A stretch of 44,770 bases of DNA from Cohaesibacter sp. (GTDB lineage Bacteria; Pseudomonadota; Alphaproteobacteria; Rhizobiales; Cohaesibacteraceae), in assembly GCA_025800145.1 (NCBI GenBank), contig JAOXSH010000103.1, positions 1-44,770 of the forward strand, in the 5' to 3' direction. The position numbers were made by a program, and so were the translations under genes. The notes under the pieces were generated by a model. That model was given only the letters and a program-made list of their open reading frames with translations, was not told the DNA's origin and made no database searches. Of the stretch, positions 9,030 through 17,126 are shown one piece after another. Position 1 is the first letter of the stretch. Every line of letters begins with the position of its first letter.

Positions 9030-9363
9030 AGATTGTCTCTTGGTTTTGTCGATAGGGATGGTTTAAAACAGCCTTCTTTTATGGGTATTTTGATTTGTTA
9101 TGCTTCTGTCTGGCTGTTTGTTGGGCGTTGGCTTATAAAGAATTTAGCAAGTTCAAATCGTTGGGACAATAAACCTTTTTTATCATCTCATGCCGTTGGT
9201 ATAAACGGATTGGAACATATTGTTTTTATATATTTCTTTCTATTTTGAATGTTTAAAATGTGATTACTTGTTGGTCTTAATTGTGTAAAATATAATGGTA
9301 AATTTATCTTCAATAGATATATTTGTTAACCAGTTATTAATCATTGTTAGTTCTAATAAACTT

Positions 9364-9455
9364 ATCCATTTTACATGGATCATGAGTGGCTCCTGTCACT
9401 CTGTTTGACGCCTCCCTGTTAACTCCTGAGAGCCGCCTATGCGGCTCTTTTTTTG
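9364..9455 (+). ncRNA. candidate trans-acting small RNA with CTCC motifs
   Basis: Three consecutive hairpins lie on the plus strand with no gene in front of them: ATCCAT-TTTAC-ATGGAT (9364-9380); GAGTG-GCTCCTGT-CACTC (9384-9401), with CTCCT exposed in the loop; and the terminator AGAGCCGC-CTAT-GCGGCTCT followed by a T-run (9429-9455). The linker between the last two contains GCCTCCCT and ACTCCT, complementary to ribosome-binding sites. Alphaproteobacterial small RNAs of the ar14/cuckoo kind have this design, C-rich anti-Shine-Dalgarno loops plus a Rho-independent terminator. The start point and promoter are not certain; TAATAA at 9354-9359 is a possible -10 box. Family assignment is inference. 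Confidence 0.55.
9429..9455 (+). terminator. orphan intrinsic terminator (end of candidate small RNA)
   Basis: AGAGCCGC (9429-9436), loop CTAT, GCGGCTCT (9441-9448), then a run of T. There is no coding sequence upstream on this strand for over 4 kb. Confidence 0.85.
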
Positions 9456-9788
9456 TGCTGTTGCAGATGCTGGCTTTTTGCTGTCAAATAGCTCCGCATT
9501 TCTTTTTGATCGCCGTTGCCGCGCGTGCCTTATCTTAACCATATTTGCGCTTTGTGCTGGATGAAAATCTATTTGACGCAGATTCGCAAGGGGATTTGGG
9601 CTATGGCTGTGGCGTTGATTTTGGAGATTGTGCTCCGTCAAAATTAACGAAACATAGAAGTGTCAAGAGGTAATCTGAAAGCTGGCATGGTTTGTGCTTG
9701 ATATTCTCGCAATTCATGTGTGTGCAGATAGTCTGTTTGAAAATGAGACAGTGAGCATGCTAGTCAGTATCAGAGAGTTGGAGGTCAC

Positions 9789-10328
9789 ATGAACGATAAG
9801 CGGAAAGTCCGGGCAACTGAAGCCCCTGTAGCGTTTGGTGCCAAGCTTGCTGATTCAGACAGTTTTAAAACCCTGTTTCGCGATGGTATGGCTTTGGTGG
9901 AAGAGGCAGCTGATTATCTGGATGGAGATGGGCGCGATGAAGCCAAGGATTTGCCCCGTGTGGCGAGTTTGGCTTATGCGACCGAATCCATGCGCTTGAC
10001 CACCCGTTTGATGCAGATGGCCTCATGGCTGTTGTTGCAGCGCGCTGTCAATGAAGGGGAAATGACCCCTGAACAGGCTGGTCAAGAGAAAAACAAAGTG
10101 CGCTTGCATGGTCTTAGCTCTGCCAAGGATGGCCCGGGTTGGGAAGAGTTGCCGTCTCGCTTGCGCGATTTGATTGAGCGCTCACTGCATTTGCAAAAAC
10201 GCATTCGTCATCTGGATGAGGTGATTTACAACAAGGCTGTCGAAAGTGAAGAGCCTGCTGTTGTCAGCAATCCGGTGAGCGATCAGATCGGTATGATTGC
10301 CAATGCCTTTGCGGTCAAGGCTGATTGA
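9789..10328 (+). CDS. rcdA: RcdA-type protease adaptor (DUF1465)
   Basis: A 179-residue DUF1465 protein. Caulobacter RcdA, the founding member, is a helical adaptor that helps ClpXP degrade the master regulator CtrA and other proteins. The conserved core is visible: FKTLFRDGMALVEEAADYLDG, the long helix SLAYATESMRLTTRLMQMASWLLLQRAV, and a C-terminal helix with ERSLHLQKRIRHLDE. The tail after residue ~150 is variable, as in the family. GGAGG five bases before ATG 9789 fixes the start. It is a single gene followed by its own terminator. Function is inferred from the family. Confidence 0.85.
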   Translation: MNDKRKVRATEAPVAFGAKLADSDSFKTLFRDGMALVEEAADYLDGDGRDEAKDLPRVASLAYATESMRLTTRLMQMASWLLLQRAVNEGEMTPEQAGQEKNKVRLHGLSSAKDGPGWEELPSRLRDLIERSLHLQKRIRHLDEVIYNKAVESEEPAVVSNPVSDQIGMIANAFAVKAD

Positions 10329-10362
10329 AGTTGATAATCTGGTTGTATCTTTGATGATTGAG

Positions 10363-10390
10363 ACCCGCCTTCTTTGAAAGCGGGTTTTTT
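10363..10390 (+). terminator. intrinsic terminator of rcdA
   Basis: ACCCGC (10363-10368) pairs with GCGGGT across a CTTCTTTGAAA loop, followed by a T-run. Confidence 0.85.
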
Positions 10391-10393
10391 GTT

Positions 10394-10674
10394 TCATGGC
10401 TCGTAATAGTTGCCGCTTGGTGGAGCTGCGAGCAATGGCATGGCGGCTTGCATATCTTCTTTGGGGAAATTAGCAATCGATGCCTGATGGTCTTTTATCG
10501 TTTCCCATTTTTCGATAACAATGTAGCTTGACTGTCATCCTTGTTTTGTAAAACGTCGCAGGCAAGGCAGCCTCTTGAATTTGAAATATAGGGAATCAGG
10601 GATTTCAGGAATGTGCCCAACTCTTCAGAGCTGGCCTCCTTCGCTTTGAAATGGTTTAGTCTTGTGATTGGCAT
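10394..10674 (-). pseudogene. antibiotic biosynthesis monooxygenase (ABM) domain protein, frameshifted
   Basis: This small gene is split between two frames. The first starts at ATG 10674 (MPITRLNHFKAKEASSEELG) after AAGGGAG, and reaches GCLACDVLQNKDDSQ. The second resumes with YIVIEKWETIKDHQASIA and ends PLLAAPPSGNYYEP at 10394. Joined, they form a complete ~93-residue ABM-fold protein of the quinol monooxygenase YgiN type. The switch is near 10522-10530, where the coding strand reads AGTCAAGCTACATTG; the total of 281 bases is one short of an open frame. Either it is a recent inactivation or one base was missed in sequencing. It converges on rcdA. Confidence 0.75.
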
Positions 10675-10743
10675 ATTTGGTCTGCTCCCTTGATCTGAAT
10701 AGAAACTCATAGCAGCTGTTATTGTATGGCTTTGGCATGATAA

Positions 10744-10776
10744 CAAAAAACCCGGCTCGAAGGCCGGGTTTTGTAT
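10744..10776 (-). terminator. intrinsic terminator of rpmE
   Basis: CCCGGC (10751-10756), loop TCGAAG, GCCGGG, with six A before it, which read as a T-run on the minus strand. Confidence 0.88.
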
Positions 10777-10823
10777 CTCGATGGCATTGCAGTCTTTTAT
10801 GAAAAGGCTGCTGCCTGGGTGCT

Positions 10824-11048
10824 TTATGAACCCAGGAAGCCAGAGAATTTGTCTTTGAAGCGGGAAACGCGACCGCCACGGTCCAGCAACTGGTTGTTGG
10901 AACCGGTCCATGCAGGATGGCTGGTTGGGTCAATATCCAGGTTCAGGATATCGCCTTCTTTGCCATAGGTGGAACGGGTCATGAATTCGCTACCATCGGT
11001 CATAACAACTTTGATGGTGTGGTAGTCTGGATGAATGTCGTTTTTCAT
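10824..11048 (-). CDS. rpmE: 50S ribosomal protein L31
   Basis: A 74-residue L31 of the large ribosomal subunit, recognisable from [18 protein letters not shown], the [16 protein letters not shown] segment and the HPAWTG...DRGGRVSRF end. It has no cysteines, so it is of the zinc-independent kind usual in this class of bacteria. It is transcribed alone and followed by a strong terminator. The ABC exporter gene is divergent to it, 328 bases away. Confidence 0.97.
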   Translation of the reverse strand: MKNDIHPDYHTIKVVMTDGSEFMTRSTYGKEGDILNLDIDPTSHPAWTGSNNQLLDRGGRVSRFKDKFSGFLGS

Positions 11049-11376
11049 CGTCGAATGTCCTTACTACTGGGCCTCAGAGCGCCTTGCGATCATCTGATTG
11101 AGATGCGATTGCCGTAGCGAGCTGATCCAAAAGTTTCGGCTGCGGGCGTAGGCCGCCGCACAGCCGCAAAATAATTTGATGGACCCTATAGCGCAGCCTG
11201 TTGAGATATACAAGCCTGTAACCTATCTTGAGACAGAAAAATGCGTATAGCGGTCTTATATGGTTCTGATTTGGGGTTAACTCGGCCTTTATGCTTTATG
11301 GCAGCGGGGGAGGGGTTCATTCTTTTCCATCCAGAATTATGACTGAGGCTATGACGCACAAGAAGCGGGACTTTTC
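11049..11376. other. 328-bp intergenic region between rpmE and the ABC exporter gene
   Basis: It should hold the divergent promoters of both genes. The only structure seen is a GC-rich hairpin, CGGCTG (11137-11142) with CAGCCG (11161-11166) and an inner GGCG/CGCC pairing, in the leader side of rpmE. It could take part in L31 autoregulation, but nothing in the sequence proves this. Confidence 0.45.
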
Positions 11377-13149
11377 ATGACCAAGACTGACGTGCCAAAA
11401 GGGCGCTCTTTTCAACCTCTCATGCGGTTGGCCCCCTATGCCTTGCGCTATCGCTCTATGGTGGCAATGGCGCTGTTTTCTTTGTTGCTGGCCTCCGGTG
11501 CGACTTTGTCTTTGCCCACTTTTGTGCGCGGCTTGGTGGATCAGGGATTGAGCCAAGGTGACATTGGATTTGTCGATCAATATGCAGGCTGGTTGCTGCT
11601 GGTGGTGGCCTTGTTGGCGCTGGGCAGTGCCTTGCGCTATTATTTTGTCATTGTGCTTGGGGAGCGGGTTGTCAATGATTTGCGTTCTGATGTTTTTGCC
11701 AAGCTGACGCTTTTGTCGCCGCATTTTTATGATCAAGCCCGCTCTGGTGAAGTGATTTCGCGCCTGACGGCAGATGCCACTCAGATTAAATCTGCGGTTG
11801 GGGCTAGCGCGTCCATGGCCTTGCGCAATTTTTTGCTGTTTGTCGGGGCCGGGGCGATGATGGTGGTAACCAGTCCTGCTATGTCTGCGATGGTTTTGGT
11901 GGCGCTTCCTTTCATTGTGCTGCCAATGGTGGCTTTGGGTCGCTGGGTGCGGGGCAGACAGCGCTTTGCGCAGGATCGGTTGGCTGACAGTTCTGCTTTT
12001 GCTACAGAAGCCATTGGGGCTATGCGGATTTTACAGGCTTTTGGACAGGAAAAGCGGGCGCGTGATTTTTTCTCCAGCCGCATTGAAGAGGCCTTTGGTG
12101 CAGCACAGAAATCGACTCAAGCCCGTGCGGTGTTAACCGCTTTTGCTATCTTTGTGATTTTCTCGTCCATTTTGGCTGTGTTGTGGGTTGCTGCGCAAGA
12201 TGTGGCAGCCGGTACGTTGTCTGCCGGGGCCTTGAGCCAGTTTGTTCTCTATTCCATGTTGGCGGCGGCTGGGCTGGGCGGCATGAGCGAGGTTTGGGGT
12301 GAAATTTCCCAAGCATCGGGGGCGGCAGAGCGTTTGTTTGAGTTGCTTGATGAAACAGTGAGGATCGAAAGCCCAAAGGGCGGGCATGTCCTGAGCAAAG
12401 AGCATAAGATGGATGTGGTTTTTGACTCTGTCGGTTTTTGCTATCCCGGTCATCCAGATAAGCCGATTTTGCATGGATTGAATTTTACCATCAAAGCTGG
12501 TGAGACGGTTGCCATTGTTGGGCCTTCAGGGGCGGGAAAGTCGACCCTGTTTCAGCTTTTGATGCGGTTTTATGATTTAAGCGAAGGCTCTATTCATTTG
12601 GCTGGTCGGGCCATTGACAGCCTTGACCTTGCTTCGCTGCGCGGGGCCATGGCGATTGTGCCCCAAGAGCCTGTGGTTTTTGCGCTGTCGGTTGCGCACA
12701 ATATTGCCATGGGACGTCAGGAGGCCGATCAGAGCGCGATTGAGCAAGCGGCGAAAGCGGCGCATGCGCATGACTTTATTCAGCATCTTGGCAATGGCTA
12801 TGACACAATGGTGGGTGAGCGCGGCATTATGCTGTCTGGTGGTCAGCGGCAGCGTCTGGCGATTGCGCGGGCAATTTTGAAAGATGCGCCTTTGTTGTTG
12901 CTGGATGAGGCGACCTCGGCGCTGGATGCGGAAAGCGAGGGATTGGTGCAAGAGGCGCTGAATGATTTGATGGTTGGCCGTACAACTTTGGTGATTGCCC
13001 ATCGTTTGGCCACGGTCAAAAAAGCTGATCGCATTCTGGTACTGGATCAGGGCCGTTTGGTGGAGGAGGGCAGTCACGATAGCCTGATCGCCAAAGGCGG
13101 CCTTTATGCGCGCCTGGCCCGTTTGCAATTCGGTTTTGAAGAGACGTGA
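11377..13149 (+). CDS. ABC transporter, fused permease/ATPase exporter
   Basis: A 590-residue half-transporter of the MsbA/lipid-exporter type: about six membrane helices in residues 25-310, then the nucleotide-binding domain. Walker A GPSGAGKST is near residue 382, the signature LSGGQRQRLAIARA near 486, and Walker B LLLLDEATSALD follows. It would work as a homodimer in the inner membrane, exporting a hydrophobic compound; the substrate is not known. AAGCGGGA upstream of ATG 11377 serves as ribosome site. It converges with the OmpA-type gene 30 bases downstream, with no clear terminator between. Confidence 0.9.
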   Translation: MTKTDVPKGRSFQPLMRLAPYALRYRSMVAMALFSLLLASGATLSLPTFVRGLVDQGLSQGDIGFVDQYAGWLLLVVALLALGSALRYYFVIVLGERVVNDLRSDVFAKLTLLSPHFYDQARSGEVISRLTADATQIKSAVGASASMALRNFLLFVGAGAMMVVTSPAMSAMVLVALPFIVLPMVALGRWVRGRQRFAQDRLADSSAFATEAIGAMRILQAFGQEKRARDFFSSRIEEAFGAAQKSTQARAVLTAFAIFVIFSSILAVLWVAAQDVAAGTLSAGALSQFVLYSMLAAAGLGGMSEVWGEISQASGAAERLFELLDETVRIESPKGGHVLSKEHKMDVVFDSVGFCYPGHPDKPILHGLNFTIKAGETVAIVGPSGAGKSTLFQLLMRFYDLSEGSIHLAGRAIDSLDLASLRGAMAIVPQEPVVFALSVAHNIAMGRQEADQSAIEQAAKAAHAHDFIQHLGNGYDTMVGERGIMLSGGQRQRLAIARAILKDAPLLLLDEATSALDAESEGLVQEALNDLMVGRTTLVIAHRLATVKKADRILVLDQGRLVEEGSHDSLIAKGGLYARLARLQFGFEET

Positions 13150-13179
13150 GAGGGGTGAGGCCTTCTCATGATTTTGTTG

Positions 13180-14208
13180 TCAGCTTTGGGTGAGTTTTAG
13201 CTCAATGCGGCGATTTTTGCGCAAGGCCTCCTCGCTTTCGCCTTGTTCCAGAGGTTGAAATTCTCCAAAACCCGCGGCTACAAGGCGAGTTGGGGGGACG
13301 CCTTTTGAGATTAGATATTTCACCACCGAGATAGCGCGCGCCGTTGACAATTCCCAGTTGGAAGGGAAACGGGCGGAATTGATCGGGCGGGCATCTGTAT
13401 GCCCGTCAATGCGCAGCACCCAATTGATTTCTTCGGGGATTTCACGGCTTAGTTCCAAAATGGCTTCGGCAAGGCGATCGAGCTCTGCTTGGCCTTCGGC
13501 TTTCATGCTATCGGCCCCTGAGGGAAAGAGCACTTCTGACTGAAAAACAAAGCGGTCCCCCACGACGCGGATGTCTGAGCGTTGGGAGAGGATTTCGCGA
13601 AGGCGGCCAAAAAAGTCCGAGCGATAGCGGGACAATTCCTGAACACGTTGGGCAAGGGCGACATTGAGGCGTTTGCCAAGGCTGGCAATTTTGGTTTGGC
13701 TTTCGCGGTCGCGTTTTTCTGATGCATCCAGCGCATCTTCCAAGGCTGCAATCTGGCGACGCAGAGCTGAAATCTGCTGATTGAGCAATTCCACTTGTGC
13801 CAAGGCACGTTGGGAGACCGCTTTTTCGCTTTCCAGCGATTTGCTTAATGCTGCAATTTGGCCGCCTGCGCTGTCTTTATCTCCGGCTTGTGCTTGTAGT
13901 TGGGCAAGCAAGCGATCACGGGATGATTGTGCGCTGGATAAATTGGATTGCAAGGTCAGCAGCGAGCTTTCCAGATCCTGTTTTCCGGCACGCTCAAGGG
14001 CCAGCAATTCTGTAAGCTCGGCAATCTGGTTGTTGAGCTTGTTGAGAACCGTATCTTTGCCGGAAATTTCCTGACTGAGGAAGAATTGGGCGACCATGAA
14101 AACGGTCAACAAGAAGATCAGCACCAATAAAAGGGTGGCCATGGCATCGACAAATCCGGGCCAGTAATCGGCTCTTGGTTCATTGCGTCTGTTGCGTGAC
14201 AAGCCCAT
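13180..14208 (-). CDS. MotB/OmpA-type peptidoglycan-binding protein
   Basis: A 342-residue partner of the TolQ/MotA-type channel encoded just upstream. One N-terminal membrane helix (residues ~17-40) carries Asp21 in the GFVDAMATLL motif, where MotB-like stators bind protons. A long coiled coil covers about residues 50-195, and an OmpA-type peptidoglycan-binding domain ends the protein (RIDGHTDARPIN, LVAAGFGEFQPL, NRRIEL). It probably forms an ion-driven complex spanning inner membrane and cell wall. It is not next to flagellar genes; what the complex drives is unknown. It lies 11 bases after the channel gene, so the two are co-expressed. Confidence 0.85.
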   Translation of the reverse strand: MGLSRNRRNEPRADYWPGFVDAMATLLLVLIFLLTVFMVAQFFLSQEISGKDTVLNKLNNQIAELTELLALERAGKQDLESSLLTLQSNLSSAQSSRDRLLAQLQAQAGDKDSAGGQIAALSKSLESEKAVSQRALAQVELLNQQISALRRQIAALEDALDASEKRDRESQTKIASLGKRLNVALAQRVQELSRYRSDFFGRLREILSQRSDIRVVGDRFVFQSEVLFPSGADSMKAEGQAELDRLAEAILELSREIPEEINWVLRIDGHTDARPINSARFPSNWELSTARAISVVKYLISKGVPPTRLVAAGFGEFQPLEQGESEEALRKNRRIELKLTQS

Positions 14209-14219
14209 GGATGTGCCCT

Positions 14220-15263
14220 TTATCCTTGTTTGTCAGATTGGGAGAGGAGGCTGTCCAAGCGTTCCAGAAGTTTTTTGATATCCTCTTGCTGGCTGGATTG
14301 CTGGTCTGCCCAGTCGCGCATTAATTGCTGTTCTGAGCGGATATGCTGGACCAGCCCTTGAATGCCTTCTGCCAGATTGGCCATGGCATTGGTTGCATTG
14401 CGATTGTTGTTGCTGGCCTCTTGACCGGGCAAATTATCGAGCTTGAGGGATAATCTTTCCAGCATTTGCATGAGCTGTTCATTGTGTAGGGCGGTGGTGC
14501 TTGTGCTGTTTGCTGGTTGATGAGTGAGGGGCGTGGCCTGCTCGTCGCTGCGAATGTCTGTTACCGTTGAGAGCCAATCTTCCAGATTGGTATAAAAACG
14601 GGTTTGGGCCTGCCCTGCTTGCAAATCCAGAAAGCCCAGGACGAGGGAGCCGGAGAGACCAAAGAGGGAGGATGAAAAGGCCGTTCCCATGCCTTGCAAG
14701 GGGGCTTCCAGCCCGGCTTTCAGATCTTCAAACACCACGCCGACATCATTGGACGCCACAGAGAGCGAGCGGATCACATCGCCGACCGAGCTGACGGTTT
14801 GCAACAGACCCCAGAAGGTGCCGAGCAGCCCCAAAAAGACCAGAAGACCTGTTAAATAGCGTGAAATGTCGCGGGCTTCATCCAGTCGCATACCAATGGA
14901 ATCCAAAATGGACCGCATCGTGGATGTATCGATGGCCATGCGGCCCACACGATCCCCCAACAGGGTGGCCATTGGGGCCAGCAGGATAGGAGGGCGTGCA
15001 ACTTCCAGACCGGGGTCACCAAGCCGGAAATTATTGACCCATTTCACCTCGCGAAACAGACGCACAACCTGCCTTAATGCCAGAAAGATGCCAACGCCAA
15101 GCACCATAAAGATCATTGAGTTGAGCAAGGGATTGGCCCAAAAGGCTTCTATGATCTGGCGATAGAGAATAAGCGGGATAAAGGCGGCGGCTCCGATGAA
15201 AATGAGCATACGGAGCAAATAGTGGCGGGGGCTGGCGAGCTTGTAGGGGTCTACGTCAGTCAT
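14220..15263 (-). CDS. MotA/TolQ/ExbB-type proton channel protein
   Basis: A 347-residue inner-membrane protein. Membrane segments are visible near residues 18-40, 45-65, 137-160 and 195-218; the third contains LGLLGTFWGLLQTV, the signature of TolQ/ExbB/MotA channels. The last ~110 residues are soluble, with a helix rich in Gln and Glu. Together with the MotB-like protein it would form a stator-like energy-converting unit. The pair resembles ZorAB of Zorya defence in kind, but ZorA is much longer and no zorCDE genes are here; a conserved housekeeping role in this order is more likely. Confidence 0.85.
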   Translation of the reverse strand: MTDVDPYKLASPRHYLLRMLIFIGAAAFIPLILYRQIIEAFWANPLLNSMIFMVLGVGIFLALRQVVRLFREVKWVNNFRLGDPGLEVARPPILLAPMATLLGDRVGRMAIDTSTMRSILDSIGMRLDEARDISRYLTGLLVFLGLLGTFWGLLQTVSSVGDVIRSLSVASNDVGVVFEDLKAGLEAPLQGMGTAFSSSLFGLSGSLVLGFLDLQAGQAQTRFYTNLEDWLSTVTDIRSDEQATPLTHQPANSTSTTALHNEQLMQMLERLSLKLDNLPGQEASNNNRNATNAMANLAEGIQGLVQHIRSEQQLMRDWADQQSSQQEDIKKLLERLDSLLSQSDKQG

Positions 15264-15302
15264 CTGTTTCCAACTTTTACGGTTTTGCCGAAGCCTGAAA
15301 CG

Positions 15303-15340
15303 AAAAAAGGGCTGGAGTGAGACTCACTTCAGCCCTTAAA
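15303..15340 (-). terminator. long intrinsic terminator of the inositol-monophosphatase gene
   Basis: AAGGGCTGGAGTGAG and CTCACTTCAGCCCTT (about 15307-15337) pair over 15 positions with one G-T pair. On the minus strand the hairpin is followed by six T, so it ends the gene starting at 16228 and separates it from the channel pair. Confidence 0.85.
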
Positions 15341-15433
15341 GACATAGCCCGTTTTTTGATCCTTGCGAAGGAGCAAAATAAAAATTTTGTTCTTCTCTTT
15401 TCAAAAGTAGGCAGGCTTTCGCCTATCGCGCAG

Positions 15434-16228
15434 TTAGCCCTGCGCACGCTTTAGATTGCGCATCAGATATTTGCGCACGGTTTCATTGCCTGCGACAATG
15501 GAGCCATTGTCCAGCATTTTTTCGCCGCCTTTGATGTCAGAGACAAAACCGCCTGCTTCGCGGACCAGCAAAATGCCTGCGGCCATATCCCATGCATTGA
15601 GATTTTCTTCCCAATAACCATCGAAACGCCCTGCTGCGACATAAGCCAGATCAAGGGATGCGGCACCCATGCGGCGAATGCCAGAGACATCTGCCATGAC
15701 GGCTTCCAGCTGTGTCAGATAAGCTTTGTGCTGGCCGCGACCAAGATGGGGCACGCCAGTTGCGATGACGCAATCGTGGAAATCCATGCGGTTGGCGACG
15801 CGCAGGCGGCGATCATTAAGGAATGCCCCACGTCCGCGTTCAGCGGTAAACAGATCATCGGTGGCGGGATTATAAATCACTGCTGCGACGATCTTGTCTT
15901 CATGTTTCAAGGCAATGGAGATGGCAAACATCGGGATGCCATGGAGGAAATTGGTTGTCCCATCAAGGGGATCAACAATCCATGTATGGCTTTTGTCGAT
16001 GCCTTCTTCTGCGCCACTTTCTTCCATCAGGAAGCCGAAATTCGGGCGGCCTTTTTGCAATTCTTCGCGTAGGATTTTCTCGGCCTGATAATCGGCATTG
16101 GAGACAAAATCGCCCGGTCCCTTGCGTGAGACTTGCAGATTTTCCAATTCGCCAAAATCGCGAGACAGGCGGCGGCCTGCTTTCATTGCGGCCTGGACCA
16201 TAACATTGAGAAGGGCTGAACGGGCCAT
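15434..16228 (-). CDS. suhB: inositol-1-monophosphatase family protein (SuhB-like)
   Basis: A 264-residue Mg2+-dependent phosphatase of the inositol monophosphatase family. Metal ligands are visible: E70 in MEESGAEE, D86 and D89 in VDPLDGTTNF, and the aspartate of NAWDMAAG near residue 213. The substrate may be inositol phosphate or another sugar phosphate. Enterobacterial SuhB also takes part in rRNA antitermination, but this cannot be assumed. AAGGATAA precedes ATG 16228. It lies 124 bases after efp, with a strong hairpin in between. Confidence 0.88.
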   Translation of the reverse strand: MARSALLNVMVQAAMKAGRRLSRDFGELENLQVSRKGPGDFVSNADYQAEKILREELQKGRPNFGFLMEESGAEEGIDKSHTWIVDPLDGTTNFLHGIPMFAISIALKHEDKIVAAVIYNPATDDLFTAERGRGAFLNDRRLRVANRMDFHDCVIATGVPHLGRGQHKAYLTQLEAVMADVSGIRRMGAASLDLAYVAAGRFDGYWEENLNAWDMAAGILLVREAGGFVSDIKGGEKMLDNGSIVAGNETVRKYLMRNLKRAQG

Positions 16229-16257
16229 GAGGCTTATCCTTGATTGTATAAGAGCAA

Positions 16258-16298
16258 AGCCATGCGCTGCTTCTCAGGCTCTGAGGCTGCGCATGGCT
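16258..16298. repeat. perfect hairpin between efp and the monophosphatase gene
   Basis: AGCCATGCGC (16258-16267) pairs perfectly with GCGCATGGCT (16289-16298), and an inner CTCAG/CTGAG stem sits in the loop. On the minus strand it is followed by TTTGCTCTT, so it may be a weak terminator or attenuator behind efp. Confidence 0.6.
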
Positions 16299-16352
16299 CG
16301 TTTGAGGCAGCTAAAGACTTTATTAAACTGGTTTAACTTTTAAATCGGACAC

Positions 16353-16916
16353 TTAGTCCGCGCGGCGCACATAGGTGATTTCGTTGGTGTCGACGATAAT
16401 CTTTTCGCCAGTGGTGATGAAAGGAGGCACCATGCAGCGCACGCCATTGTCCAAAGTTGCAGGCTTATAAGAAGAAGACTGGGTCTGGCCTTTGATGGTT
16501 GGCTCGGTTTCGGTGACTTCCAAAGTGACCTGATCTGGCAATTGAATGCCAATCGGGCGCTCTTCGTGCAGTTCCACAGTGACGGCCATGCCATCTTGCA
16601 GAAAAGCGGAGCGTTCGCCGACAAAATCCTTATTCAGTTCCAGCTGCTCATAGGATTCGCTGTCCATGAAAACCAGATTGTCCCCTTCTTCATAGAGATA
16701 GGTGAAGTCTTTTTGCTCAAGGCGGATGCGCTCGACGGTTTCTGTGGCGCGGAAGCGTTCATTGAGCTTGCGGCCATCGATCAGGTTTTTCAACTCGACC
16801 TGAGCAAAAGCGCCGCCTTTGCCAGGCTTAACAGCATTGATTTTCACCGCAACCCAAATGGTGCCCTGATGCTCGATCACATTACCGGGGCGAATTTCGT
16901 TACCATTGATCTTCAT
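16353..16916 (-). CDS. efp: translation elongation factor P
   Basis: EF-P of 187 residues, which relieves ribosomes stalled at proline runs. The N-terminal KOW-like domain shows [18 protein letters not shown] and the tip loop KPGKGGAF; Lys33 in this loop is the residue modified by EpmA/EpmB-type enzymes in many bacteria. Domains II and III follow ([38 protein letters not shown]). The length is normal. ATG 16916 is the only sensible start. Confidence 0.97.
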   Translation of the reverse strand: MKINGNEIRPGNVIEHQGTIWVAVKINAVKPGKGGAFAQVELKNLIDGRKLNERFRATETVERIRLEQKDFTYLYEEGDNLVFMDSESYEQLELNKDFVGERSAFLQDGMAVTVELHEERPIGIQLPDQVTLEVTETEPTIKGQTQSSSYKPATLDNGVRCMVPPFITTGEKIIVDTNEITYVRRAD

Positions 16917-17126
16917 GATATGTCATCTCGCTGGCAGGGCCATCATGCCTTTGCGCCGGTCTGTTGTCCGGCGTGGCGGGGCCGTGCAAAAAAATTACAG
17001 AAAAAGTCAACGTCCTAGACCATATTCAGCGGATTTTTTCAAGGCTTTGCGCGGATTTTTCCTTAATTTCAGCGTTTACAGGGCTAAATGTCGTCTTGTG
17101 CTGATCCTGTTTGCACGTGCCGGATT

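Larger units (their letters stand above)
9030..9788. other. 759-bp intergenic region, AT-rich, with a probable small RNA
   Basis: No protein gene is convincing here. Bases 9060-9360 are markedly AT-rich. From 9364 three hairpins in a row end in an orphan terminator (see ncRNA). The last ~130 bases hold the rcdA upstream region with GGAGG at 9779-9783. Confidence 0.6.

Noticed and set aside
9396-9641. Minus-strand 81-codon frame in the 9 kb intergenic region
   Set aside because: No ribosome site, no family pattern, and it overlaps the candidate small RNA terminator.
13180-15263. Zorya-type defence system (ZorAB)
   Set aside because: The channel protein is far shorter than ZorA, its tail is short, and no zorC/zorD/zorE helicase or nuclease gene is near; neighbours are housekeeping genes.
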